Assembly: GCA_020638655.1 (NCBI GenBank)
Contig: JACKIC010000009.1
Span: forward strand, 1-64,000
Length of the DNA: 64,000 nucleotides
From: Planctomycetota bacterium
GTDB taxonomy: Bacteria; Planctomycetota; UBA1135; UBA2386
Direction of reading: 5' to 3'
The translations under genes and the position numbers were made by a program. The notes beneath the pieces were generated by a model that was not told the origin of the DNA, did not search any database, and saw only the letters and a list, made by a program, of their open reading frames with translations. Positions 51,493-60,424 of the stretch are shown piece by piece; the first letter of the stretch is position 1, and each line of letters begins with the position of its first letter.

Positions 51493-53225
51493 GGCAGGAA
51501 ATCCTCCGGCGACATCAGCCCGAACACGAGGTGGTCACCGCTCAGATGCTCGGCCTGCAGACCGCCGCCGTCGAGCCACGGCGGCGCCTCGAAGCGGCCC
51601 AGGTAGCTGCCCACCGGCAACTCGGACTTGCCGCCGAGTTCCCGCACGAACGCCACCGTCGCGCTGGTCGTGGAGCTGTCCGACAGGTCGACGCCGACGT
51701 AGGCTGCGGCGCCCCACCGCAGCTGCCGCAGCCGCGCCTCGGCGTCTTGCTGGCTGGTGCGCTGCAGCACGCCGTCGGTGCCGCGCCAGTAGGTGCCGTC
51801 GCGATCGCGCAGCAGCAGGTCGCCGCGCGGCCGCAGGTCGTCGCTGACGGCGCGCAGCCCGCCGTCGGGACCGGCCTTGACGCGCAGGCGCTGGCGGCAG
51901 GCCGTCTGCGTCCCGGTCACCAACGGTGTGACCGTGCGCGACGGCAGGATGCCGCCGTCGATGGTGTTGTTGTCGCCGTCGAAGTGCCAGCGGTGCGGGC
52001 TGCGGCTGTTTGCGCGCTGCTGCGCCATCGGCGCGAGCAGCAGGCGGTCGGCGGCGACCGGGAACGCCCCCGGCGTGAAGCCCGAGAACAGCGCCTCCGT
52101 GGCCACGGCGGCGACCTCGTGCCGACGCTGGTCGAGCAGGCTCCAGCTCCGGATGCTGCCGCGCACGCCGAAGCCGTCGTGCAGCAGACCGTAGAGCAGC
52201 ATCACCGCGGTGGTGCCGAAACCGAGCAACGGCACCGTGACCAGCGCGAGCATCGGCTGCTTGCGGCGCCGCAGCGCCATGAAGTTGACCGGCCCCGCGA
52301 CCACCGCGAAGGCCAGGATCACCAGCAGGAACACCGTGATCGGCACGTTGCCGAGCCCCGGGATCTCGAGCGGGTCGCGCAGGTCCCTGGACAGCGGCCA
52401 GACGCCGGCGCCGGGCGCGGGCAGCTCGGCGATCGCCGCCGCGGTCGCTTCGCCGCTGAAGCGCGGATCGAGCGCGACGCAGCGCCCCAGACCGTGCCGC
52501 ACGACGCCGTCGCGCTGGGCCTGCTCGCCGAGTTCCCGCAGCGCGCCGGCCGGCAGCAGCTGTGGGCCACCGACGGCGACGCTGCCGCCTGCGTGCACGA
52601 ACCGCCGCAGCGCCTCCTGCTGCGGCCCCGGCAGGTTGCCGCGGCCGTCGACGAGCACCAGGTGGAAGGCCGTGAACATGCGCCAGTCGTCGGGCAGGTC
52701 GCCCGCGGCGCACACCTCGATGTCGGGCTTGACCTTCGTCGACCGCTGCAGCTGCTGCATCACGTCGACGGCGCCCGCGAGCAGCTCGGGGCGGTCGGTC
52801 ACCAGCAGCCCGGCGAGGCCGCCGCCGCGGTTGGTCTGCAGGTCGCTGTATTCCGGGTCGCCGTCGATCGTCACATACAGATCGAAGTTGCTCATCACGG
52901 CGGTCGGCAGCAGCAGGAACAGCCGCGTGCGCTCGCCCGGCTGCAGCTGCACCACCCGGTGCAGCGACACGTCTGCCTGGACCCATGACGGGTTCTTGAT
53001 GTCGATCTCGATGCGGTGCGGCTGGCTGTCGACGCCGACCGCCTCGACGCGCACGAACGAGGCGCCCCAGCCGATGCCGCTGCCGAAGTAGGGCGCCACC
53101 TGCACCGAACACAGCTGCCGGCCGTCGGCCTGGCGCGTGAACACCTGCTCCTGCGCGGCGAGCGCTCCGAGGCCGGCGCCGATCCAGGACAGCAGCAGGG
53201 ACAGCCCGCGGGCCCACCGCCTCAT
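51489..53225 (-). CDS. GldG-like membrane protein with amidotransferase-like domain
   Basis: 578 residues from ATG 53225 (4-base overlap with moxR stop). Signal/anchor WARGLSLLLSWIGAGLGALAAQ, then a beta domain (IKNPSWVQADVSLHRVVQLQPGERTR spans this), a glutamine-amidotransferase-like section FHLVLVDGRGNLPGPQQEAL and RFVHAGGSVAVGGPQLLPAG, and two or three membrane helices around VPITVFLLVILAFAVVAGPV and LVTVPLLGFGTTAVMLLYG. NFMALRRRKQP after the first of these is typical of such proteins. It probably partners the ABC ATPase and permease next to it. No catalytic Cys is obvious, so the amidotransferase fold is likely structural. Confidence 0.7.
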   Translation of the reverse strand: MRRWARGLSLLLSWIGAGLGALAAQEQVFTRQADGRQLCSVQVAPYFGSGIGWGASFVRVEAVGVDSQPHRIEIDIKNPSWVQADVSLHRVVQLQPGERTRLFLLLPTAVMSNFDLYVTIDGDPEYSDLQTNRGGGLAGLLVTDRPELLAGAVDVMQQLQRSTKVKPDIEVCAAGDLPDDWRMFTAFHLVLVDGRGNLPGPQQEALRRFVHAGGSVAVGGPQLLPAGALRELGEQAQRDGVVRHGLGRCVALDPRFSGEATAAAIAELPAPGAGVWPLSRDLRDPLEIPGLGNVPITVFLLVILAFAVVAGPVNFMALRRRKQPMLALVTVPLLGFGTTAVMLLYGLLHDGFGVRGSIRSWSLLDQRRHEVAAVATEALFSGFTPGAFPVAADRLLLAPMAQQRANSRSPHRWHFDGDNNTIDGGILPSRTVTPLVTGTQTACRQRLRVKAGPDGGLRAVSDDLRPRGDLLLRDRDGTYWRGTDGVLQRTSQQDAEARLRQLRWGAAAYVGVDLSDSSTTSATVAFVRELGGKSELPVGSYLGRFEAPPWLDGGGLQAEHLSGDHLVFGLMSPEDFLP

Positions 53226-54238
53226 CGCACGCCCTCGGGCAGCGGCTTGGGCACGGCCGGCACGCTGTCGAGCACAGCCTCGACGACGGCCTGGGCGTCG
53301 ACGCCGCGCACCATCGCCGCGTGCTGCAGCACGATCCGGTGCGTGAGCGCGGGCCGCGCGACGCGCTGCACGTCGTCGAAGTCGACGTTTGGCCGGCCGG
53401 CGAGCAGCGCCGCCGCGCGCGCCGCCTCGCCGATCGCGATCGCCGCGCGCGGCGAGGCGCCGTAGCGCACGCTGTCGCGCACCAGCGCCGCGGCGCCTTC
53501 GCACGACGCGTGGGTCGCGGCGACCAGACGGGCGACGTAGTTGGCGACCGCGTCGGGCAGGAAGATGCCGTCGACCAGCTCGAACAGCTCCTGCAGCTCG
53601 GCGGCGCTGCAGGCCGTGGCCAGCGCCGGCGGTTCGCCGCGGCGGCGGCTGGTCAGGATCTGCGTCATCACGTCGGCGTCGACGCCGGGCACGCTGACCT
53701 TGAACAGGAAGCGGTCGAGCTGCGCCTCGGGCAGCGGGTAGGTGCCTTCGAGTTCGATCGGGTTCTGGGTCGCGAGCACGAAGAACGGCAGCGGCAGGTC
53801 GTGGGTCTCACCGAGCACGGTCACGCGCCGCTCCTGCATCGCCTCGAGCAGCGCCGACTGCGTCTTGGGCGAGGCGCGGTTGATCTCGTCGGCGAGCACG
53901 ACGTTGGCGAACAGCGGGCCGGGCTGGAACACGAAGCGGCGCTGGCCGTCCTGTTCCTGCAGGATCGGACCGCCCGTGATGTCGCCGGGCAGGATGTCGG
54001 GCGTGAACTGGATGCGGCGGAAGTGCAGGCCGAGCAGCCGGCCCATCGCCTTGACCAGCTCGGTCTTGCCCAGCCCGGGCAGGCCTTCGAGCAGCAGGTG
54101 GCCGCGCGCACACAACGCGATCACGGCGAGGTCGATCAGCTCCGCCTGACCGATCAGCACCGTGTTGCAGCCGGCGCGCAGCCGGTCGAGCAGTTCCTTG
54201 CCGCGCTGAACCGCCGCGGCGCTGAGCATCTTCGTCAT
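53222..54238 (-). CDS. MoxR-family AAA+ ATPase
   Basis: 338 residues. Walker A GLPGLGKT (52-59), Walker B VVLADE (113-118), sensor 1 VLATQNPIELEGTYPLPEAQ, arginine region DRFLFKVSV, and C-terminal lid. GPILQEQDGQRRFVFQPGPLF is typical of MoxR. MoxR proteins act as chaperones for metal-cofactor insertion or complex assembly together with VWA proteins. It is coupled by ATGA overlaps to the frameshifted gene upstream and the GldG-like gene downstream. Confidence 0.95.
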   Translation of the reverse strand: MTKMLSAAAVQRGKELLDRLRAGCNTVLIGQAELIDLAVIALCARGHLLLEGLPGLGKTELVKAMGRLLGLHFRRIQFTPDILPGDITGGPILQEQDGQRRFVFQPGPLFANVVLADEINRASPKTQSALLEAMQERRVTVLGETHDLPLPFFVLATQNPIELEGTYPLPEAQLDRFLFKVSVPGVDADVMTQILTSRRRGEPPALATACSAAELQELFELVDGIFLPDAVANYVARLVAATHASCEGAAALVRDSVRYGASPRAAIAIGEAARAAALLAGRPNVDFDDVQRVARPALTHRIVLQHAAMVRGVDAQAVVEAVLDSVPAVPKPLPEGVR

Positions 54239-55657
54239 CGTTTCTCCCTGCCAGTCGGTGCCGCCGAGCCGGCCCCTTCGGTCCCGAAGTAGCGCCGCAC
54301 CACCGCGCGGTGGCGAGGCGCCAGATGCAGTTGCCAGGTCGCGCCACCCGCTCCCTGGGCGGCGGCGCCGCCCGCGCCCTCGTTGGCGACGGGCGCGGTC
54401 TCGGCCGGGCGCGTGGTGCTGCCGACCGGCACCCAGTTGCCGGGCAGCGGCGCGCCGGGCGGCAGGCGCAGCGTGGTGTTGGCGCCGCCCTGGGCGTCCT
54501 CGCTGAGCTGCAGCGCCGCGTGCCCGGGGCCGCGGGAGACGTCGCCGTTGCCGCCACCGAACTGCCCTTCGCCCCCCTCGCCACCCTGTCCCTGTCCCTG
54601 TCCCTGGCCCTGACCCTGGCCGAACCCGCCGCCTTCGCCGAACGCCTGCGCGAGGCGCTGCAGTTCGCGCAGCGCCGCGGGATCGAGCTTCTCGGCGAGC
54701 GGGCCGAGCTGCTTGGCGAGGTCGCCGAGCTGGCCGAGCACGTCCTGCAGCGCCGCGGGATCGAGCGCGAGCAGGGCCGGGTCGAACGAGCCATCGGGCA
54801 GCCGGGCCTTGTCGAGCAGTTCCTGCAGGTGCGGCGCGAGCTGCGCCAACATGCCGGTGTCGGCGAGGGTCTTGGCCAGCTCCACGAGCTGCTTGGCCGA
54901 CGGCACCGCGGCGGCGCTGGCGCGCGCGGCCACCGCTGCGCAGGCTCGGCGCCGCGCGCCAACGCGGTCAGTTCCTGCAGCCGCTTCTCGCGGTCGAGGC
55001 GCAGCTCGAGGTCGTCGAGGTCGCGCCAGTCGGGCGCCTGTCCGGCTTCGGCGCGCTGCTGCTGCAGCGCCCCCAGGCGCTGCTCGAGCTCCTGCCGAAC
55101 CTCTCGGGAACGGCGCCGCGCTCGAACAGGTCGCGCATCGCCGCGGTGAGCTGCTCGAGCTGCGCCGTCGCCAGCTCCGCGGGCGCCGGCGCCGCGTGCG
55201 CGGCGGGCGGCGGCAGCAGCGCCAGGACCGCGGCGAGCGCGCTGGCCGCGAGCGGCCGCGGCAGCGCCTGCGACCACAACGCGTGCGGCGCCGCCGCGCC
55301 CGCGCCCTGCAGTCCCCGGCTCAGCTGCGCGGCGTAGGTCGCGTCGAGTTCGTTGCCGTCGTGCGCGGCGAGCAGCAGGCCGCCAAGGCCAAGGCGTCGG
55401 TCGAGGTGCGCCGCGGCCAGCGCCGGCGACAGCCGCTGCCGCCGCGCGCGCCACCACGCGTAGGCGACGACCGGCAGCGCCGCCCAGGCCCAGTGCCAGC
55501 TCGGCGCGAGATAGCCGCCGGTCAGCCGGACCCCGAGCTGCGCCGCCGCGAGCGCGAGCGCCGCGACCAGCAGGCCGCGGGACAGCGACACGCCGAACAC
55601 CGCCGCGGTGGAGCGACGCGCGAATGCGGCGATGGCGAGGGCAGGCGAAGGGGTCAT
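54235..55657 (-). pseudogene. Membrane/coiled-coil protein leading the MoxR operon, two frameshifts
   Basis: One gene spread over three frames. Part 1 starts at ATG 55657: two membrane helices (GLLVAALALAAAQLGVRL and PSWHWAWAALPVVAYAWW), then AAHLDRRLGLGGLLLAA and a PPPAAHAAPAPAEL linker. Near 55098-55110 the frame changes: coiled-coil VRQELEQRLGALQQQRAEAG and DLELRLDREKRLQELTAL. Near 54933-54945 it changes again: LVELAKTLADTGMLAQLA, a GQGQGQGQ run, and a C-terminal APRHRAVVRRYF ending 4 bases inside the moxR start. Each change fits one lost base. Overall layout resembles the DUF4175-like proteins of MoxR operons. Confidence 0.72.
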
Positions 55658-55755
55658 GGGCGGTCGGGCGGTTGGCGCGGCGGCCGGCGGGCGCGCTTCG
55701 ACGGGCGGGCCGCCTTTTTATTTGCTCCGGGCGCTGCCGACCATGCCCGAACGGC

Positions 55756-56667
55756 TCACGCGGGCGGAGTTTCCGCCGCCGCGGCCGGGTCTTCGGCGAC
55801 CACGGGGTTGCGCAGCACGCCGAGTCCCTCGACCTCGACCTCCATCACGTCGCCCGCGACGACCGGACCGACGCCTTCGGGCGTGCCCATGGCGATCAGA
55901 TCGCCGGGCCGCAGCGTCGTGCAGCGCGCCATCGCCGCCAGGGCGGCCCCGATCGGGAACACCATCGCGCTGGTGCGCGCGTCCTGCCGCACCTCGCCGT
56001 TGACCCGCATCACCACGCGCAGGTCGCCGGCCTCGAGCGCGTCCGCGGGCACCACGAAGGGGCCCACCGGACAGAACGTGTCGAGCGCCTTGCTGCGCAG
56101 CCAGGGGTACTTGTGCTCGCGGTCCTGCCCCTGCAGCTTGCGCGCGGTGACGTCGTTGAGCACGGTGAAGCCGGCGACCAGCGACGGCGCCTGCGCCGCG
56201 GTCACGTACTTACGCCCGCGCCCTCCGGCGTCGGCGAAGCCCAGCACCAGACCGAGTTCGGCCTCGTGGTCGACGCGCGTCGTCAGCCAGTGCGGGATCA
56301 CCACCGGCGCGCCGTGCGCGACCAGCGTGTCGGGCAGCTTGGCGAAGAAGATCGGCTCGGCCGGCGCCTCACCGCCCATCTCCTTGGCGTGCGCGACGTA
56401 GTTCTTCGCGAGGCAGAGGATCTTGCCAGGCCGCGGCACGGGCACCGCGAACCGCTCGGGCGCGGCCATGCGCGCCGCCGTCGCCATGCGCGCAGCGAGG
56501 TCCGCGGCGCGCAGCGCCCCCTTCTCGAGCAGCGCGTGCACGTCGAGGGGGCCGAGGTCGAACCACTGCGGCCCCGCGGGATCGACCGCGCCGACGTGCA
56601 CGGCGCCGTCGCGCTCGAACCGGAACCAGGCCGGCACGGCCGGCAACCCGGCCGCGGCGGCGGTCAC
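55756..56667 (-). CDS. Fumarylacetoacetate hydrolase family protein
   Basis: 303 residues from GTG 56667, which overlaps the previous stop by 4 bases. FAH core: GKILCLAKNYVAHAKEMGG, IFFAKLPDTLV, VDHEAELGLVLG (metal-binding E-x-E), AGFTVLNDVTARKLQ, DTFCPVGPFVV, RDARTSAM-like QDARTSAMVFPIG and AMGTPEGVGP. Such enzymes hydrolyse or decarboxylate 2,4-dioxo acids with Mg2+. The substrate is unknown. It lies between the MoxR operon and the terpenoid-cyclase-fold gene, with no matching pathway genes nearby. Confidence 0.88.
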   Translation of the reverse strand: MTAAAAGLPAVPAWFRFERDGAVHVGAVDPAGPQWFDLGPLDVHALLEKGALRAADLAARMATAARMAAPERFAVPVPRPGKILCLAKNYVAHAKEMGGEAPAEPIFFAKLPDTLVAHGAPVVIPHWLTTRVDHEAELGLVLGFADAGGRGRKYVTAAQAPSLVAGFTVLNDVTARKLQGQDREHKYPWLRSKALDTFCPVGPFVVPADALEAGDLRVVMRVNGEVRQDARTSAMVFPIGAALAAMARCTTLRPGDLIAMGTPEGVGPVVAGDVMEVEVEGLGVLRNPVVAEDPAAAAETPPA

Positions 56668-58424
56668 CGGCAGTGCTCCAGCGCGCCCATCGCGTAGCAG
56701 GTGCAGAGCAGGTCGAGGCTCTCCATCCAGCGGCCGTTCTTGCTGTTGATCCAGGTGCCGTCGGGGCGCTGCATGGCTTCGAGGTGCGCGCGCAGTTCCT
56801 TGCGCCAGTCGACCTCGGTGCTCTTCTCGACGCCGTCGTTCACCTCGACCTTGCGGATCGTCTTGATGCCCGCCGCGTCGAGCGCCTGCGCCAGCACGAG
56901 GTAGTAGTAGAACAGCCCCTGGTACTTGACCTTCTCGCCGAGCGCCGGGTCCGCCCCCGGGTTGATCGCCAGGGTCCAGTTGCGGCGGATCCAGTCGACC
57001 GCGGCGACGACGCGCGGGTCGTTGCCCTTGACGCCGGCCAGCGTGTAGGACTTGAGCAGCGCGTAGGTCATCGAGCCGTAGCTGCGCGCCACCGACTTGC
57101 CGTCGGGCAGCACCACGTAGCCCGCGGCGCTGTTGCCAGGGTAGTAGGACGCGCCGCCGTCGTCGCCCGAGGTCGCGTCGAGGATCACGCCCTCGCGGTC
57201 GGGATCGGGCAGCTTGCCCGAGAAGTCGTTCACGGACTTGAGGTTCTGGGTGCGCTGCAGGAACACCAGGGCCTTCTGGAACGCCTCGTTGTCGGGCGGC
57301 AGCCCGGTCGCGCGCAGCGCCTCGAGCGAGAAGTGCAGGTTGCTGAGGTCACCGCGCTGCGCGCCGCCGTAGCCGATCGAGCCGTAGTCGCGGTCGCTGC
57401 GTTGGTAGCCGCCGGCCTCGCTGTTCTGGAAGGCGAGGATCGCCTTCTGCGCCTTCTGCAGCGCCGGCGCCACGGCCGGGTCGTCCCAGCGCGACAGCGC
57501 GCCGACCACCACGCAGGTGGTGTAGTTGAGCACCTGCTTGCCGAAGGTGCCGTCCTCGTTCTGCTGCGTCAGCAGCCAGCGCAGCCCGGCGTCGATCACC
57601 GCCTGCTCCTCCTTGGTGCGCTGCGCCTTGGGCTTGCCCTGCAGCGCCATCAGGCCGAAGCCCGTGAAGGCCGGGTCCGGGAACGACTTGCCCCCCATCG
57701 ACACCGAGAACACGCCGTCCTTCTGCTGCTGCATCAGCCAGTCGAACGCCTTGGCCTGGGCCGGCGACCACACCGCCGCGGTCGCGGCAGGGTCCTGCGC
57801 AGCGTCGAGCTTGCGGTTCGCGGCCTGGCAGGCAACGAGCTGCAGCAGGGTCTCGGCGGCCTGGGCGCGGTCGAGCGCCACGCCACCTTCGAACCAGCCG
57901 CGCGCGCGCTGCGCCGCCTCGGCGCCGAGCTGCTCGGGGAACACGTCGGCGCGCACCTTGTCGAGCACCTGCGAGACCCGCGCGTCGAAGCCGTCGAGGA
58001 CCTCGTCGGTCTGGCGCGCCTCGAGCCACGCGCGGGCCTTGGCGACCTCCTCGCGGTAGCCGTCGGGGTTGATGCTCTGCAGCGCCTCGACCACCCAGGC
58101 GGTGGTGTTGGCATCGCCGAAGCTGCCGTCGGCGGCGCGGGCCTTGAACAGGAACGCGATCGAGGGCCGCACCACCGGGCCGTCGCTGATGTGGTAGTGG
58201 CGGTGGCAGTGCGCCATCGCCGTGAGCAGCTTGGCCGTGGTGCAGGCGTCCGCGCCGAGCGCTTCCATGCCGGCCGCGAGGGCGCTGCTGCGCACCACGT
58301 TGATCAGCGAGTCGACCTCACCCTTGTAGATGGTGCCCTTCTTGCGCGGCGCGCCGTCCTGGGCGCAGAGCACGGCGGAAGTACAGACGAGCAGCGCGAG
58401 AGTCGTGCGGAGGATCCTGTTCAT
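56664..58424 (-). CDS. Secreted terpenoid-cyclase-fold (prenyltransferase/squalene oxidase repeat) protein
   Basis: 586 residues from ATG 58424. Signal peptide NRILRTTLALLVCTSAVLCAQ. The rest is an alpha/alpha-toroid with repeated blocks such as WLLTQQNEDGTFG, VFLQRTQN, ASYYPGNSAAGY and SYGSMTYALLKSYTLAG, as in prenyltransferase/squalene-oxidase repeat proteins. The catalytic DxDD of hopene cyclases is not seen, so it is probably not a cyclase. Exported version; it may bind peptides or act as a scaffold. It overlaps the FAH gene. Confidence 0.82.
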   Translation of the reverse strand: MNRILRTTLALLVCTSAVLCAQDGAPRKKGTIYKGEVDSLINVVRSSALAAGMEALGADACTTAKLLTAMAHCHRHYHISDGPVVRPSIAFLFKARAADGSFGDANTTAWVVEALQSINPDGYREEVAKARAWLEARQTDEVLDGFDARVSQVLDKVRADVFPEQLGAEAAQRARGWFEGGVALDRAQAAETLLQLVACQAANRKLDAAQDPAATAAVWSPAQAKAFDWLMQQQKDGVFSVSMGGKSFPDPAFTGFGLMALQGKPKAQRTKEEQAVIDAGLRWLLTQQNEDGTFGKQVLNYTTCVVVGALSRWDDPAVAPALQKAQKAILAFQNSEAGGYQRSDRDYGSIGYGGAQRGDLSNLHFSLEALRATGLPPDNEAFQKALVFLQRTQNLKSVNDFSGKLPDPDREGVILDATSGDDGGASYYPGNSAAGYVVLPDGKSVARSYGSMTYALLKSYTLAGVKGNDPRVVAAVDWIRRNWTLAINPGADPALGEKVKYQGLFYYYLVLAQALDAAGIKTIRKVEVNDGVEKSTEVDWRKELRAHLEAMQRPDGTWINSKNGRWMESLDLLCTCYAMGALEHCR

Positions 58425-58455
58425 GATGGCGAAGCGGGAAGTTAGAACCGGTCCG

Positions 58456-59469
58456 ATGGCGCAGCCAACGGAATCCGGTACGGGTGGTTCAAGGCCGGGC
58501 GGCAGCGGGCCCGCGCTGGGCGTGCTCGCCACGGCACCGCGCCCCGGGCTGGTGCTGCGGGGCTGCTGTCCGCCGCTCACGCCCGCCGAGGCCGGCGCGA
58601 TGCAGACGGCGTGGCTCAAGCAGGTTGTGCAGGAACTGCCAGGCGCCGCGGTGGTCCTGTTCGGTCAACCGGCCGACGCCATGCCGATGCTGCGCTACTT
58701 CGCCGGCCCCGGCGTGGAACTCCGCGAGTGGCCGAAGCCATTCGACCCGCGCGGCGCCGCCGATCCGATGCTCGACGCCGCGGCCGCGCTGTTCGCCGCC
58801 GGCCACGGCCCCGTGCTGGTGCGCGCCGTCGACGCGCCCGAGCCGCAGCAGGAGGACCTGCTGGCCTGCCTGCAGGCATGCCGCGGCGGCGAGTTCGTGT
58901 GGGCGCCCGACCAGCGCGGCGCGCCCTGGCTCTGCGGCTTCGCCGACGCGGCCCAGCTGCGCGCGCTGCTCGACGCCGGGGCGCGCGGACAGGCCCTGAG
59001 CGGAGAGGCCCAGAGCGGAGAAGCCCAGACCGGAGAAGCCCAGACCGGCCAGATCGCGGTGCGCCGCGGACCGTGGGCGCGCACGGTCCGCGACGAACTC
59101 GACCTGCCGATGCTGTGGCACGAACGCCGCGGCGAAGGCGCCGGAGCACCGACCCTGCCCGTGCGCGACCTGCAGAGCGCGCTGCAGTTCTTCGAGACCG
59201 TGTTCGGCACCGAGCTGCTGTCGCGCGACGCCGCGCAGGCCCTGATCGCCGCGCCCTCGTTCACGCTGCGGCTGCAGCAGCGCGGGCCCTCGTTCGCCGC
59301 CAACGGGGTCTGCCTGCAGGTCGATGCCGTGCAGGCGCTGTTCGCCTCGCTGCAGCCCCACGACCTCGTCGCCGCCGGTGATCGCCCGGCCTGCGCCACC
59401 GACGGCCGCTGGGACTTCACCGCCACCGACCCGTTCGGCAACCGGCTGACGTTCCGCGGCCCGGCCTGA
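58456..59469 (+). CDS. DUF2064-like plus VOC (glyoxalase fold) fusion protein
   Basis: 337 residues from ATG 58456. N-terminal part matches the DUF2064/TIGR04282 glycosyltransferase-A type: PPLTPAEAGAMQTAWL, GAAVVLFGQPADAMPML, GHGPVLVRAVDAPEPQQEDLL and VWAPDQRGAPWLCGF. The usual nucleotide-binding VKTRL start is replaced by GLVLRGCC. A short linker with four EAQ-type units (GEAQSGEAQTGEAQTG) splits the domain. The C-terminus from LPVRDLQSALQFFETVFGTE is a VOC domain ending NRLTFRGP. No binding His or Glu set is clear. Combined function unknown. Confidence 0.6.
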   Translation: MAQPTESGTGGSRPGGSGPALGVLATAPRPGLVLRGCCPPLTPAEAGAMQTAWLKQVVQELPGAAVVLFGQPADAMPMLRYFAGPGVELREWPKPFDPRGAADPMLDAAAALFAAGHGPVLVRAVDAPEPQQEDLLACLQACRGGEFVWAPDQRGAPWLCGFADAAQLRALLDAGARGQALSGEAQSGEAQTGEAQTGQIAVRRGPWARTVRDELDLPMLWHERRGEGAGAPTLPVRDLQSALQFFETVFGTELLSRDAAQALIAAPSFTLRLQQRGPSFAANGVCLQVDAVQALFASLQPHDLVAAGDRPACATDGRWDFTATDPFGNRLTFRGPA

Positions 59470-59498
59470 GCAGCAGCGCCCCGCCGCGGCGCCATCGG

Positions 59499-59522
59499 CG
59501 CGCTGTCATCGGCGACAGCGCG
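59499..59522. terminator. 9-bp hairpin after the fusion gene
   Basis: Arms 59499-59507 (cgcgctgtc) and 59514-59522 (gacagcgcg) with a 6-base loop, between the DUF2064-VOC gene stop and the next gene. No U-run follows. Confidence 0.4.
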
Positions 59523-59591
59523 GCGCCGCGCTCCCATCCTGAGAAGCGTTTCGGCCGGGCGCTGCCCAGGCTGCTATCCTTGTCGCGCCGC

Positions 59592-60359
59592 ATGTACCGC
59601 GACCAGTCCGTTTCCCTCGTCATCCCCGCCTACAACGAGGAGGAGACGATCCAGCACGTGGTCACCGAGTTCCGCGGCGAGCCCCATCTGGACGAGATCG
59701 TCGTGGTCGACAACAACTGCCGCGACCGCACCGCCGAGCTCGCCGCGGCCGCCGGCGCGCGCGTCGTCGCCGAGAGCAAGCCCGGCTACGGCGCCGCCCT
59801 GCTCGCCGGAATGGACGCTGCCAAGGGCGACATCCTGGTGCTCGTCGAGGCGGACGGCAGCTTCCGCGCGCGCGACGTCGAGAAGCTGCTCGTCTACCTG
59901 CAGGACGCCGGCATGGTCGTCGGCACCCGCACCACGCGGCAGATGCTCGAGCAGGGCGCGAACATGCGCTCGATCCTTCGTTGGGGCAACGTCTTCATGG
60001 CCAAGTTCCTGCAGCTGCTGTGGCTGCGCCCGCACGAACCGCGCTTCACCGACGTCGGCTGCACCTTCCGGGCGCTCACGCGGGAGACCTTCGACCGGAT
60101 CCGACCGCGGCTGTCGCAGACCGGCCCCGCGTTCTCGCCCGAGATGATGTGCGCGGCGCTGCAGGAGCGCTGCCGCATCATCGAGATCCCGGTCACCTAC
60201 GCGCCGCGCATCGGCGGCGAGAGCAAGCACTCCGACACGTTCTGGCGACAGGCGCGCACGGCCTGGATGATGTGGAAGACGATCTGTCGCAAACGATTCT
60301 TCGAACGTTCGCGGCCGGTCCGGCAGGGAGACGATGCCGACCGCGTGGGGCGACGGTAG
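59592..60359 (+). CDS. Polyprenyl-phosphate-type glycosyltransferase family 2
   Basis: 255 residues from ATG 59592; an in-frame TTG at 59580 would add four residues. GT-A: VSLVIPAYNEEETIQHVV, IVVVDNNCRDRTAE, VVAESKPGYGAALLAGM, ILVLVEADGSF with the metal-binding DG, and TDVGCTFRALTRET with the acceptor site. This is the dolichol-phosphate-mannose/glucose synthase subtype. There is no C-terminal membrane helix pair, so it may work with a separate membrane partner. It starts a plus-strand group with two methyltransferases. Confidence 0.85.
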   Translation: MYRDQSVSLVIPAYNEEETIQHVVTEFRGEPHLDEIVVVDNNCRDRTAELAAAAGARVVAESKPGYGAALLAGMDAAKGDILVLVEADGSFRARDVEKLLVYLQDAGMVVGTRTTRQMLEQGANMRSILRWGNVFMAKFLQLLWLRPHEPRFTDVGCTFRALTRETFDRIRPRLSQTGPAFSPEMMCAALQERCRIIEIPVTYAPRIGGESKHSDTFWRQARTAWMMWKTICRKRFFERSRPVRQGDDADRVGRR

Positions 60360-60424
60360 ACTGCTGCGCCGCAAATGCCTGACCTTGGCCCGATGACGAC
60401 GCCGCTGGACCCGGAGGCCTGCTG

